Source of the DNA: SZUA-186 sp039714155
GTDB taxonomy: Bacteria > Pseudomonadota > Gammaproteobacteria > UBA9214
DNA: 30,868 nt
Direction of reading: 5' to 3'
Assembly (NCBI GenBank): GCA_039714155.1
Contig: JBDLJX010000027.1
Coordinates: 1 to 30,868, forward strand
The position numbers were made by a program, and so were the translations under genes. The notes beneath the pieces were generated by a model. The model did not search any database, was not told where the DNA came from, and was given only the letters and a program-made list of their open reading frames with translations. This document shows, piece by piece, positions 8,992-17,313 of the stretch. Positions within the stretch are counted from its first letter, which is position 1; each line of letters starts with the position of its first letter.

Positions 8992-10419
8992 TCATTCCTG
9001 CTGACGAATCTTGTCGATGATGCCGGATGTTGAACAACCCGCTTCGTAACCCAGCACCACCACTTCACCGCCACTACGTACCACGCAGTCATGACCGGCG
9101 ATTTCCTCCGGCCGGTAATCCCCGCCCTTGACCAGGACATCCGGCACGGCCTCACATATCAGCGCTTCAGGGGTATCGTCAGAGAACGGTACCACCCAGT
9201 CGACACTTGCAAGCGCGGCCAGCACCGCCATGCGCCGCTCCAGTGGATTCACCGGGCGTCCATCACCTTTCAGGCGAGCAACCGAGGCATCATCGTTGAC
9301 CGCAACCACCAGCCGGTCGCCAAGACGCCTGGCCTCAGCCAGGTAGGACACATGCCCGGCATGCAGGATATCGAAACAACCGTTGGTCATCACGATCCGT
9401 TCGCCACGCGCACGCGCATCACCAAGCGCGAGAACCAGCTGCTCCTGATTCAACTCACCGGAACCGGCTGCCTGCATGCTCTGTGAAGCATGACGCAGCT
9501 CGGGCATGGCAACACTGGCGGTACCGAGCCTGCCGACTACAATACCGGCCGCCAGGTTTGCCAGCATCATGGCCGACGGCAATGCTTCACCGGCCGCCAT
9601 GGCGGCCGCCAGCACGGCAATGACTGTATCACCGGCGCCAGTCACATCAAATACTTCACGGGCGCGGGTGGGCAGATGCAGTTCCGTCTTACCCGGCCGG
9701 AACAGTGTCATGCCATGCTCGCCACGCGTCAGCAGGATGGCCTCCAGTTCAAGACGTTCAATCAGCTCCGCTGCCCTGGACGCCAGCTCCTGTTCAGTCT
9801 CATAGTGGCCGGCCACACGTGCAAACTCTGCCAGGTTCGGTGTGATGACACTGGCGCCGGTATAACCACTGAAATCCGCCGCACCGGGATCAACCAGCAC
9901 CGGCTTGCCGGCGGCCCGCGCCATGCTGATCATTTCAGCCGCCTGCGACAGTGTCCCTTTGCCGTAGTCCGACAGCACCACAACATCACAGGCCTCGAGT
10001 GCATTGCGGTATGCCTGCAACAGGCGGCCGGCATCAACGGACTGCAGGGCATCTTCAAAATCAAGCCGCAGCAATTGCTGGTGACGACTGATCACCCGCA
10101 GTTTGGTTACCGTCTGGACATCCGCAAGCCGCTGCAAGTCACTATCAATACCCGCGGCATCGAGTATGGTTCCAACAGCCGCCGCGGCCGGATCGGTGCC
10201 GGTGATACCCAGCAAACGGGTCTGCGTACCGAGTGAGGCCATATTCAGCGCCACATTGGCCGCGCCACCGGCACGCTCTTCCGTCACACCGACATGCACC
10301 ACCGGCACCGGCGCCTCCGGCGAAATCCGGCTGGTATCACCATGCCAGTAGCGGTCCAGCATGACATCACCGGCCACCAGGACACGACCGGTCTCAAATG
10401 CAGGGATATGGACAGTCAT
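8992..10419 (-). CDS. hldE: bifunctional heptose-7-phosphate kinase / heptose-1-phosphate adenylyltransferase
   Basis: HldE catalyses two steps of ADP-heptose synthesis in the cytoplasm: C1 phosphorylation of D-glycero-D-manno-heptose 7-phosphate, and later AMP transfer to the 1-phosphate. The 475-residue length matches the fused form. Residues 1 to about 320 are a PfkB/ribokinase-type kinase with FDVTGAGDTVIAVLAAA; the Asp of GAGD is the catalytic base. Residues about 340-475 are a cytidylyltransferase-like domain with MTNGCFDILHAGHVSYL (the HxGH motif) and VAVNDDASVARLKG. It starts with ATG at 10419 and is divergent from the acyltransferase gene. ADP-heptose may also be sensed by hosts, but nothing here addresses that. 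Confidence 0.98.
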   Translation of the reverse strand: MTVHIPAFETGRVLVAGDVMLDRYWHGDTSRISPEAPVPVVHVGVTEERAGGAANVALNMASLGTQTRLLGITGTDPAAAAVGTILDAAGIDSDLQRLADVQTVTKLRVISRHQQLLRLDFEDALQSVDAGRLLQAYRNALEACDVVVLSDYGKGTLSQAAEMISMARAAGKPVLVDPGAADFSGYTGASVITPNLAEFARVAGHYETEQELASRAAELIERLELEAILLTRGEHGMTLFRPGKTELHLPTRAREVFDVTGAGDTVIAVLAAAMAAGEALPSAMMLANLAAGIVVGRLGTASVAMPELRHASQSMQAAGSGELNQEQLVLALGDARARGERIVMTNGCFDILHAGHVSYLAEARRLGDRLVVAVNDDASVARLKGDGRPVNPLERRMAVLAALASVDWVVPFSDDTPEALICEAVPDVLVKGGDYRPEEIAGHDCVVRSGGEVVVLGYEAGCSTSGIIDKIRQQE

Positions 10420-10519
10420 AATCAGGATTGAATACCTTCGGGCACAATAATACCGCCGCCACAGCCATTATTCACGTTTGTTGGCACACGCTGCGACCGA
10501 TACACTTTGCAGCAGACTA

Positions 10520-10574
10520 GTGCTCTATCCATGTGATAATTACGGATTCAGCAATTATCACATGGATAGAGCAC
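10520..10574. promoter_or_regulatory. perfect 22-bp inverted repeat in a divergent promoter region
   Basis: Arms 10520-10541 (starting GTGCTCTATCCATG) and 10553-10574 are perfect reverse complements separated by 11 bases. The element lies between hldE (minus) and the LpxL-like gene (plus), ending 22 bases before the proposed GTG start of the latter. It has low GC and does not match any of the other repeat families in the window. It could be an operator, a leader hairpin in the acyltransferase mRNA, or a remnant of a mobile element. Confidence 0.8.
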
Positions 10575-10596
10575 CAGGAACCTGACACAGCAAAAC

Positions 10597-11520
10597 GTGC
10601 CCGCACCACAACATCAACAAACCAAATCGCCGTATTTGCCTCGCTACTGGCCAACCTGGCTGCTGTTGGGCGGCCTGTGGGGTATCACGCGCCTGCCCTA
10701 TGCCTGGCAGCTGGCAATCGGTCGCGGCATTGGCTGGCTGGCGCGGCATCTCGCCCGCCAGCGCCGGCACATTGCCGCCACCAACCTGAAACTGTGTTTC
10801 CCTGAGCTCGATAACCGGCAACGGCAGCAGTTGTTGGCAAAACACTTCGCCTCGCTCGGCATCGCAGTTATCGAGTTCGCACTGAGCTGGTGGGGCACTG
10901 AACGCAAGCTTGCAAGGCTGGCACAACTGCATGGCCTGGAGCATCTGCAGGCTGCCCTGCAGGAAGGTAACGGCGTGATCCTGCTCAGCGCCCACTTCAC
11001 CACCCTGGAGATTGGTGGCCGGCTGCTGGCACGGTACACACCGTTCCAGGTGCTTTACCGTGAACACAAGAACCCGGTGATCGAGAAGGTCATGCGCAAG
11101 GGCCGCACCCGCCTGTATGAAAAGGCCATCCCGCGCAGCGACATGGTCAGCATGATCAGCAGCCTGAAGCAAAACAAGGCCGTCTGGTTTGCACCCGACC
11201 AGGACCATGGCGTCAGCAACAGTGTGTTCGTGCCGTTTTTTGGCGTGCCTGCAGCCACCATTACCACAACTTCGCGTATCGCCGGCATCAGCGGTGCACG
11301 GGTTGTACCGTTTTTTCAGCAACGACTGGCGAATGGCCACGGTTACCGGCTGGTACTGCTACCTGCCATGGAAAACTTCCCGGGTGATGACCGCACCGAA
11401 GATACCCGGCGTTTGATGCAGTTGATCGAGGCACAGGTCCGGCAATACCCGGAGCAATACCTGTGGGCACACCGGCGGTTCAAGACCCGGCCACCGGAAG
11501 AATCGAATATTTACGATTAA
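10597..11520 (+). CDS. LpxL/HtrB-family lipid A acyltransferase
   Basis: This is a membrane-associated late acyltransferase of lipid A biosynthesis, 307 residues and a typical size. Residues 20-40 form a hydrophobic N-terminal anchor. The motif RHIAATNLKLCFPEL (58-71) is characteristic of the family. The HX4E catalytic motif is His133-FTTL-Glu138 in LLSAHFTTLEIGG. The downstream blocks FQVLYREHKNP, WFAPDQDHG and FVPFFGVPAATITTTSRIA are also typical. The end reads QYLWAHRRFKTRPP, another family hallmark. The apparent GTG start lacks a good ribosome site, so the N-terminus is uncertain by several residues. Whether it acts as LpxL, LpxM or LpxP cannot be told from sequence alone. The gene lies among the other LPS genes. 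Confidence 0.93.
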   Translation: MPAPQHQQTKSPYLPRYWPTWLLLGGLWGITRLPYAWQLAIGRGIGWLARHLARQRRHIAATNLKLCFPELDNRQRQQLLAKHFASLGIAVIEFALSWWGTERKLARLAQLHGLEHLQAALQEGNGVILLSAHFTTLEIGGRLLARYTPFQVLYREHKNPVIEKVMRKGRTRLYEKAIPRSDMVSMISSLKQNKAVWFAPDQDHGVSNSVFVPFFGVPAATITTTSRIAGISGARVVPFFQQRLANGHGYRLVLLPAMENFPGDDRTEDTRRLMQLIEAQVRQYPEQYLWAHRRFKTRPPEESNIYD

Positions 11521-11683
11521 CCATGGAAGCACATGGAAAATGAACAAACCTGTAAAGGGTCCGTAGGAGCGGCTTCAGCCGCGAAGGGGATTGGTGCAGC
11601 TCTGATGTTCTAATCGCGAATAAATTCGCTCCTGCCAGGGAATATTATTTCCGTGTTTTTCCGTGTGCTTCCGTGGCCATTTG
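11519..11683. repeat. nested repeat: REP-like pair inside CCACGGAA-type arms
   Basis: The outer left arm (11519-11540) contains CCATGGAAGCACATGGAAAA. The outer right arm (about 11650-11683) contains TTCCGTGTTTTTCCGTGTGC and TTCCGTGGCCAT. Between them is a REP-like inverted pair: 11563-11584 (core GGAGCGGCTTCAGCCGC) and 11614-11634 (reversed, AT-rich variant ending CTCCTG). The whole block separates the convergent acyltransferase and GT9 genes. Confidence 0.82.
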
Positions 11684-11701
11684 TTTTTTGGTCTTGCCTC
11701 A

Positions 11702-12691
11702 CTACAACAATCCGTCCTGCTCCAGTCGGGTGATGACATCAGTCGGGGTAATTGTATCCAGGCACCGGTGCTGCCGTTCCGGCGGGCATACCGGCAGATG
11801 GCAGGGACTGCAGGGGACGGGATGGGTGAGGACTCTGTCCTGCTGACCCAGCGCATGGCTGCGCTGCCAGTCGGTCGGGCCAAAAAAGGCGTAAACAGGA
11901 ATATTGGCCGCGGACAGCACATGCATTGGTCCGGAATCATTCACAACAGCAAAACTCGCGTGCTGCCCCAGTGCCAGCAGTTCCATGAAATCAAATTCGC
12001 CGCTGGCATCCAGGCCGGCCTCTGGGGACAGATGTTGAATCAATTCCTGCTCATCAGATCCACCGATCCAGATAACCGCGTAACCCCGCTGCTCGAGCAA
12101 CTGCGCCAGCGTAAGGAAGTACGCTGCATCCCAGCGCTTGGATAACCAGCGCTCACTGGAACCGGCGTGCATGAGCACAAGCCTGGCGTCCAGGGCCTGG
12201 TGTTCCTGCAACCAGCGCGCAACGGCCTGCCGTGCTGCATCCCCGGCAGCCAGGCTGAACCGCGGTCCCGCCCGCTCGATGCCTGCATATTCCAGCAGCC
12301 GGTTCAGCTCGGTAAAGGCATGCAAGGTCTCATCGGTTGCCGCCGGTGCATGTGTATAAACCCCGCCGGGCCGGCGACCGATACGTTGACCGGCAGCGGA
12401 GACACGCGTCATGATGCGGCTGCGTAACGAGCCCTGCAGATCATAGACCACCGCGAATTGTTGCCGGCGCAACCAGGCCAGCAGGCGTGTCATTTCAAGA
12501 AAACCGCGACGCTTGAAAGCACGCACCGTCACGTCCGGCTGGTGCGAAACGAGTTCGGCATACTCCGGCGCCGTCAGCACGGTAATGGCGGCATCCGGGT
12601 GCGCCGCACATATCTGTTTGATATGCGGCAGCGACAGCATGACATCACCCAGCGCACCCAGTTTGATAATGAGGATTCGATATGGCTGCAT
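11702..12691 (-). CDS. glycosyltransferase family 9 (ADP-heptose:LPS heptosyltransferase-like)
   Basis: The protein has 329 residues with a GT-B fold. The N-terminus ILIIKLGALGDVMLSLPHI is the GT9 signature. The C-terminal domain has LMHAGSSERWLSKRW (the nucleotide-phosphate contact region), then FAVVNDSGPMHVLSAANIP and VYAFFGPTDWQRSH, which match the ADP-heptose binding region of WaaC, WaaF and WaaQ. The C-terminal cysteines (PCSPCHLPVCPP) are also common in GT9 proteins. It probably adds a heptose to the LPS inner core in the cytoplasm. Sequence alone does not tell which heptose, so I give no symbol. It starts at the ATG at 12691 and is flanked by repeats on both sides. Confidence 0.92.
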   Translation of the reverse strand: MQPYRILIIKLGALGDVMLSLPHIKQICAAHPDAAITVLTAPEYAELVSHQPDVTVRAFKRRGFLEMTRLLAWLRRQQFAVVYDLQGSLRSRIMTRVSAAGQRIGRRPGGVYTHAPAATDETLHAFTELNRLLEYAGIERAGPRFSLAAGDAARQAVARWLQEHQALDARLVLMHAGSSERWLSKRWDAAYFLTLAQLLEQRGYAVIWIGGSDEQELIQHLSPEAGLDASGEFDFMELLALGQHASFAVVNDSGPMHVLSAANIPVYAFFGPTDWQRSHALGQQDRVLTHPVPCSPCHLPVCPPERQHRCLDTITPTDVITRLEQDGLL

Positions 12692-12708
12692 TATGGTTCA
12701 GTCGTCCA

Positions 12709-12813
12709 TCGCGGCTGAAGCCGCTCCTACGTGTGGCTCCCGTAGGAGCGAATTTATTCGCGATTGCGCTTTCATAATTTTTACACACCCGATCGCGGCT
12801 GAAGCCGCTCCTG
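12709..12813. repeat. REP-like cluster (three units)
   Basis: There are three units: 12709-12730 (reversed, core GCGGCTGAAGCCGC), 12742-12763 (forward, core GGAGCGAATTTATTCGC) and 12793-12813 (reversed, ending CTCCTG). The middle and right units form an inverted pair. The cluster lies between two glycosyltransferase genes of the same orientation, just upstream of the GT9 gene. Confidence 0.85.
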
Positions 12814-12821
12814 CGCCACAG

Positions 12822-13949
12822 TCACAGGGGCTCCGATGCCACCAGTTCACGATAGAGTTTCAGGGTATCAGCCAGCGTCCTGCGCAACGGCCATGGTTCG
12901 ATACCTGCAACCGGGGGTGGCTGACGAAACCACTCAGCCAGCCGCTGCGCCATGGCGCTCCGGTCTCCCGGGGTGATAGCGCCATCGGGAAACAGTTCAG
13001 CCAGCTGCTCACCCACGCCGCCATGGGCATAACCGGCTACCGGCCGGCCGAGTGCCAGCGCTTCACTCACCGTCCGGCCATGTGATTCCGGTTGTAATGA
13101 CAGTGACAGCATCACATCCGAAATCGCCATGATCTCGCGCAGGTCCGGACGAAAACCGGTAATGCTAATACTGTCAGTCACACCTGCCGCCTGCAGCGCA
13201 GACCGTACCTGGCGCCGGCTGCGCCGCCAGCGGCCGGCCGGATAGTCCCCCACCAGCAAGCCGTGTACGGGAATATGCATACTCTTGAGCCTGGCGATGG
13301 CATCGATGAATTCCAGCACACCCTTGCTGCGCGTCAATCGGCCCGGCAGACAGACAAGAAAGCGGTCCCGTGTCTGCGGGTACTGTTGATACCAGTTTGT
13401 CAACCAGGTCTTGTCGGGACGATAACCGGACGGGTAACTTGCCGGATCGATTCCCCGTGGAATGACACAAATACGATCCGGACCGGCATCCGGATAGTTC
13501 GCAAGAAGGTATTCGCGCGCATGCCGTGATACCGCGATGACACGATCCCCCTTTGTCATCACGGCACTGTAGCCATTCACGGAATACAGACCATGTACAG
13601 TGGTGATAAAATGCGGGCGTATATCGTCCGGCATGCCACGCAATGCACGCCAGGCAAGCCACGCAGGCAAACGCGAACGTGCATGCACGATATCCACCTG
13701 CTGCTCTGCCAGAAAACGTCTGAGTGGTGCAATCCAGCGCAGACTGGCCAGGGATTTTCTGCCCAGCGGCCAGCCAAGATGTTCACTGCCCGTAGCCAGC
13801 AGTTCCGGCAATAACCGGCCGCCATCGGCAATGACAATCGACCGGCAACCTTCGCGCACCAGCTCGCCGGCAACCTCGAGGGTACCGCGCTCCACGCCAC
13901 CGCCATCCAGTGCCGGTAGCAGCTGGACGACAGTCAGCTCAGCCCGCAT
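12822..13949 (-). CDS. glycosyltransferase family 4
   Basis: This 375-residue GT-B enzyme probably builds LPS core or another surface glycan. The N-terminus VVQLLPALDGGGVERGTLEV carries the glycine-rich acceptor loop of the WaaG/GT4 group. The middle contains DRVIAVSRHAREYL and VIPRGIDPASYP, followed by the glycosyltransferase domain (LVCLPGRLTRSKGVLEFIDAI). The E-x7-E motif region is present as LSLQPESHGRTVSEALALGRPVAG. Sugar donor and acceptor are unknown. The ATG at 13949 directly abuts the 145-bp palindrome, and the ribosome site (GGTGAG, three bases from the ATG) is poor. The gene lies in the same direction as the ELM1-family gene upstream and the GT9 gene downstream. Confidence 0.93.
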   Translation of the reverse strand: MRAELTVVQLLPALDGGGVERGTLEVAGELVREGCRSIVIADGGRLLPELLATGSEHLGWPLGRKSLASLRWIAPLRRFLAEQQVDIVHARSRLPAWLAWRALRGMPDDIRPHFITTVHGLYSVNGYSAVMTKGDRVIAVSRHAREYLLANYPDAGPDRICVIPRGIDPASYPSGYRPDKTWLTNWYQQYPQTRDRFLVCLPGRLTRSKGVLEFIDAIARLKSMHIPVHGLLVGDYPAGRWRRSRRQVRSALQAAGVTDSISITGFRPDLREIMAISDVMLSLSLQPESHGRTVSEALALGRPVAGYAHGGVGEQLAELFPDGAITPGDRSAMAQRLAEWFRQPPPVAGIEPWPLRRTLADTLKLYRELVASEPL

Positions 13950-14094
13950 ATCTCACCGCGGGGCGAGATGATCACACAGAGATTTGGATTCACAGTGGAT
14001 TTTCTGAAGGCGTGGAATACGAGCTGTATTTCCAACTGAAGAAAATCCGCTGTGGATTCAAAGATCAAGTGAGGGCTCGTCATCGTGGTGAGAT
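13950..14094. repeat. 145-bp imperfect palindrome
   Basis: The whole gap between the ELM1-family gene and the GT4 gene is one imperfect palindrome. The outer arms are 13950-13967 (ATCTCACCGCGGGGCGAG) and 14076-14094 (CTCGTCATCGTGGTGAGAT). The inner arms are 13983-14005 and 14040-14062, which share GGATTTTCT/AGAAAATCC and match at 20 of 23 positions. The centre, around 14017-14030, reads AATACGAGCTGTATT, itself near-palindromic. It is unrelated to the REP, CCACGGAA or CGCAGAGG families. It may be a miniature mobile element or an RNA hairpin in the operon message. Confidence 0.8.
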
Positions 14095-14101
14095 GTGCGG
14101 G

Positions 14102-15088
14102 CTAACCCCAGTGTGTACAGATCCACTGCGCACACCGGCTTGCCTCAGCGTAGATTGTCTCCGGGTTCCGCAACGGCCGTCCCCGGCACCAGGCATCGAA
14201 GGCAGTGACCTGTTGCGTGTCGAGCAACTGCCGAACACCGCGCACGACCCGGCCATCGCGCTTGCCGGGCAATGCCAGCACACCCACCGGCACCCGGGCG
14301 GTCAGGGCTTCGTAGATCATCGAGACACTGTCACCTGTCACCCAGACACAGGCGGCCTGGCCAAGCTGCTGCTGCAACCAGCCGGGTGCCGTGTCACGCC
14401 AGGGCACGATGCGCAGCGACTTGTTCGTGTTGAAGATGGTGTTATTTACCTGCCCGGCAAATCCGGCCGGGGTTCGCCGTGACGTGGCCAGTACCCAGTG
14501 CCTGAGCGGCGAGAAGCGGATGATACGAACGACCTGGCGGATGATCGTTTCTGACTGCCAGTCGAAATGCCGGGATGGCCCGCCAACCAGGATCAGCCCG
14601 GAGTCGCCAGCATGGCCAGCCACCGGCTGTATCCGGTTCAGGCTGCCCTGCGTGGTCAGCACATTTCGTGCAGCGGCCGGCCGGTCGTGTTCGGGTATCA
14701 GGCAAAGATCGAACAGTCGCCCGGGCAAGCCCGGCGACATAAGTGTCACGAGGCGGCCACCGCGCGCCCGGCGGGCGGCCAGCAACGGCACCTGCGTGGC
14801 ACGACCGGCACCGACCAGTAACCAGGGATCCGGCAACAGGCGGGCGGCCGGGAAACGGCCGGTCAGCCATGCCTGCCACGCAGCCATGCGCGGTGGTACC
14901 GGGATATCATGGATCTCAAGTTGCAGCTGGCGCTGCAGGGCATCGGTCAAACCCAGGCTCTGGTTGTCATGCCCGGGTTTGCCGTCAGTGAAACGCCAGA
15001 TAACCCGGGCGCGGTGCTTGCCCGGGGTAAAGCAGACTGATCGGCCAGTCAGTCTTTCAGGGTGTAATCGGCGCCGCAGTAGGGACAC
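14102..15088 (-). CDS. ELM1/GtrOC1-type putative glycosyltransferase
   Basis: The protein has 328 residues and begins at a GTG inside the preceding zinc-finger gene, overlapping it by 40 bases, which suggests translational coupling. The blocks VIWRFTDGKPGHDNQSLGL, WLLVGAGRATQVPLLAARR, LILVGGPSRHFDW and VWVTGDSVSMIYEALT are typical of bacterial relatives of the plant mitochondrial fission protein ELM1. Structural predictions for this family suggest a GT-B glycosyltransferase fold. The location between a GT4 gene and msbA fits a role in LPS or surface glycan assembly. The actual reaction is unknown. The conserved part starts about 28 residues after the GTG, so the true start may differ. Confidence 0.85.
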   Translation of the reverse strand: MSLLRRRLHPERLTGRSVCFTPGKHRARVIWRFTDGKPGHDNQSLGLTDALQRQLQLEIHDIPVPPRMAAWQAWLTGRFPAARLLPDPWLLVGAGRATQVPLLAARRARGGRLVTLMSPGLPGRLFDLCLIPEHDRPAAARNVLTTQGSLNRIQPVAGHAGDSGLILVGGPSRHFDWQSETIIRQVVRIIRFSPLRHWVLATSRRTPAGFAGQVNNTIFNTNKSLRIVPWRDTAPGWLQQQLGQAACVWVTGDSVSMIYEALTARVPVGVLALPGKRDGRVVRGVRQLLDTQQVTAFDAWCRGRPLRNPETIYAEASRCAQWICTHWG

Positions 15089-15267
15089 TTGGCCTTGCCT
15101 GAATCTTCAATTGGAAGGTAGACGCGTGGATGCGAGTCCCACAGACTCATGCCCTCCATGGGGCAATGCAGCGGCAGGTCCGCCCGGGTCACCTCATAAT
15201 GGTTTTTTGCATTGGCCTGGATGAGTTTATCCTGCCCGACGCTGGCAGCAGTATCCGGATTGGGCAC
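15049..15267 (-). CDS. zf-CHCC zinc-finger domain protein
   Basis: This small protein of 72 residues is encoded from a GTG with a good ribosome site (GAGGA, eight bases upstream). The zinc ligands are Cys35, His46, Cys61 and Cys64, in HCPMEGMSLWDSHPRVYLP and KCPYCGADY. This arrangement is that of the NDUFS6/zf-CHCC family. In proteobacteria such a gene is often found near ilvE and LPS genes, and its function is not established. It is the first gene of a probable minus-strand operon running into the ELM1-family and GT4 genes. Confidence 0.93.
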   Translation of the reverse strand: MPNPDTAASVGQDKLIQANAKNHYEVTRADLPLHCPMEGMSLWDSHPRVYLPIEDSGKAKCPYCGADYTLKD

Positions 15268-15354
15268 GCAGCTATCCTCTTTGGTTTCTGTTCTGAAATC
15301 CGGCGGCTATTATAGCGTACCGCGGTAGTCACGTAGCGATCAGCAAACCACCCC

Positions 15355-15419
15355 GTAGGAGCGACTTCAGTCGCGATAACTGTGCTGCTACCGACAATCG
15401 CGAATAAATTCGCTCCTAC
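15355..15419. repeat. REP-like inverted pair
   Basis: Unit 15355-15376 is forward, with core GGAGCGACTTCAGTCGC: the usual G-C pair of the stem is replaced by A-T, a compensating change. Unit 15398-15419 is reversed, with the AT-rich core GCGAATAAATTCGC. The pair lies in the 289-bp divergent region between the zf-CHCC gene and msbA. The rest of that region (15268-15354 and 15420-15556) presumably holds both promoters, but I see no clear boxes. Confidence 0.88.
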
Positions 15420-15556
15420 GGGTTTCATTTCCGGCCATCCGGGCGGGGGAACAATTTCGTGGAATCTTGCAGAAAACCCCTAAAATACAAATTATTCAAT
15501 GACATGGTGTACCATCAGGCGATAATCACGAGGCTGCCCCACATCTCCCGGACAAC

Positions 15557-17299
15557 ATGAACGGCAAGCAACTCTATCTGCGGCTGCTGAAATATATCGC
15601 GCCTTATCGCGGCATGTTCGCCATTGCGCTGTTCGGCACGGTGGTGTTTGCGGCCACCGAGCCTGTCATGGCGGCATTACTGAAACCGCTGCTCGACGAG
15701 ACCTTCGTCGCCCATAACACCGACAACCTGATTGTCCTGCCAGTACTGCTGATGCTGGTGTTTCTGGTGAGGGGGCTGGCCGGCTTTACCAGCACCGCCG
15801 GCATGCAATGGGTCGCCACGAAAGTGGTCATGGGCCTGCGGTCGGAAATGTTCCGGCGCCTGTTGTCGCTGCCGGTCAGCTGGTTCGATAACCACTCCTC
15901 CGGCAATATCATCTCGCGCTACACCTTTAACGTACAGCGCGTCATGCAGGCGGCCACCGACGTCGTCGTCACCCTGGTGCGGGACAGCCTCACCATTACC
16001 GGCCTGCTGGGCTGGTGTTTCTATATCAGCTGGCGATTGTCACTGGTGGTACTGGTCATTGCGCCACTGACCGCCCTGGTCATTCGTCTTGTCAGCCGCC
16101 GCCTGCGCAAACTGAGCCATTCCCTGCAGGACGGTATCGGCGACCTCACCCGGGTGGTACAGGAAAGCATACACAGCAATCGCGAGATCCGGATTTTTGG
16201 CGGCGCCGAATATGAACGTGCCCGGTTTCATGTATTAAACAACCTGATTCGCCGCTATCACATGAAAGTGACGACTTCCTCCGAAGCCCATGTCGTCGCC
16301 GTGCAGATGCTTACCGTGATCGCCCTGTCGCTGGCGATTTACTTCGCCTCACTGCAATCCCTGGATGGCCAGCTGAGTGTCGGTGATTTCGTGTCGCTGA
16401 TCACTGCGCTGGCATTGACACTGTCACCAATAAAACGTCTGACCCGCGTCAACGTTCACTTGCAGTCCGGCCTTGCCGCCGCGGCCAGCGTATTCAGTCT
16501 GATCGACACGGCCACCGAGCCTGATGACGGCACGCAACAACTTGCGGACCTGCACGGTGACATTCACTTCCATGAGATAAACTTCACCCACGCCAGCAGC
16601 CACGCACCTGCATTGCATGCCGTCAGCCTCGATATCAACGCCGGTGAGACCGTGGCACTGGTCGGACCGTCCGGCAGCGGCAAATCAACCCTGGCCAGCC
16701 TGCTGCCGCGTTTCTATTCGCCGGATAGCGGCCACATCCTGATCGATGCGGTAGATATCCAGTCATTGCAACTCACCAACCTGCGGCAGCACATCGCCTG
16801 GGTCGGCCAGCATGTCATGCTGTTCAATGACAGCATTGCCGCCAACATTGCTTATGGGGCCAGTGGCACTCCGGACAGTGAGATGATCGAGCAAGTCGCA
16901 AGACAGGCCCATGTCATGGAATTTTCGGAAAAGCTGCCTGCCGGTCTGGATACCCTCATCGGCGAGAATGGCATTCGCCTGTCAGCCGGGCAACGGCAAC
17001 GCATCGCCATTGCCCGCGCCTTGATCAAGAATGCACCGATACTGGTACTGGATGAAGCCACATCCGCGCTCGATAGCGAGTCCGAACGGGTGGTGCAGGA
17101 AGCACTGCAATCGTTACGGCAGGGCCGCACCACCCTGGTCATTGCGCACCGGCTGTCGACCATTATCGATGCCGATCGTATTGTGGTGCTGGAAGATGGC
17201 CGGATTACCGGGACCGGCACGCATGCTGAACTGTTAGCACAGCATGGTTTATATGCGAGATTGTATCGTCTGCAGCAGTCGCATGAGGATGCCAATTAA
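15557..17299 (+). CDS. msbA: lipid A export ABC transporter (permease/ATPase)
   Basis: MsbA is a homodimeric inner-membrane flippase that moves core-lipid A to the outer leaflet. The 580-residue half-transporter is of normal length. The six-helix membrane domain (about 1-320) begins LRLLKYIAPYRGMFAIALFG and contains the MsbA-like WFDNHSSGNIISRYTFNVQ segment. The ATPase domain has Walker A GPSGSGKST (370-378), signature LSAGQRQRIAIARAL (from 475), Walker B ILVLDEATSALD (Asp499, Glu500) and the switch histidine in VIAHRLST. It lies beside the LPS genes and upstream of ilvE and glnE, which converge on it. Confidence 0.96.
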   Translation: MNGKQLYLRLLKYIAPYRGMFAIALFGTVVFAATEPVMAALLKPLLDETFVAHNTDNLIVLPVLLMLVFLVRGLAGFTSTAGMQWVATKVVMGLRSEMFRRLLSLPVSWFDNHSSGNIISRYTFNVQRVMQAATDVVVTLVRDSLTITGLLGWCFYISWRLSLVVLVIAPLTALVIRLVSRRLRKLSHSLQDGIGDLTRVVQESIHSNREIRIFGGAEYERARFHVLNNLIRRYHMKVTTSSEAHVVAVQMLTVIALSLAIYFASLQSLDGQLSVGDFVSLITALALTLSPIKRLTRVNVHLQSGLAAAASVFSLIDTATEPDDGTQQLADLHGDIHFHEINFTHASSHAPALHAVSLDINAGETVALVGPSGSGKSTLASLLPRFYSPDSGHILIDAVDIQSLQLTNLRQHIAWVGQHVMLFNDSIAANIAYGASGTPDSEMIEQVARQAHVMEFSEKLPAGLDTLIGENGIRLSAGQRQRIAIARALIKNAPILVLDEATSALDSESERVVQEALQSLRQGRTTLVIAHRLSTIIDADRIVVLEDGRITGTGTHAELLAQHGLYARLYRLQQSHEDAN

Positions 17300-17313
17300 C
17301 CAAACAACAAAGC

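Noticed and set aside
9490..10236. 248-codon open frame on the plus strand opposite hldE
   Set aside because: The hldE frame has all kinase and transferase motifs. The opposite frame is low-complexity Gln/Gly/Arg sequence from high GC codon bias.
10558..11340. 260-codon open frame on the minus strand opposite the LpxL-like gene
   Set aside because: The plus-strand gene has the HX4E motif and other family blocks, and the minus frame resembles nothing.
14017..14030. stand-alone transcription-factor operator
   Set aside because: The short palindrome is the centre of the larger 145-bp palindrome and needs no separate explanation.
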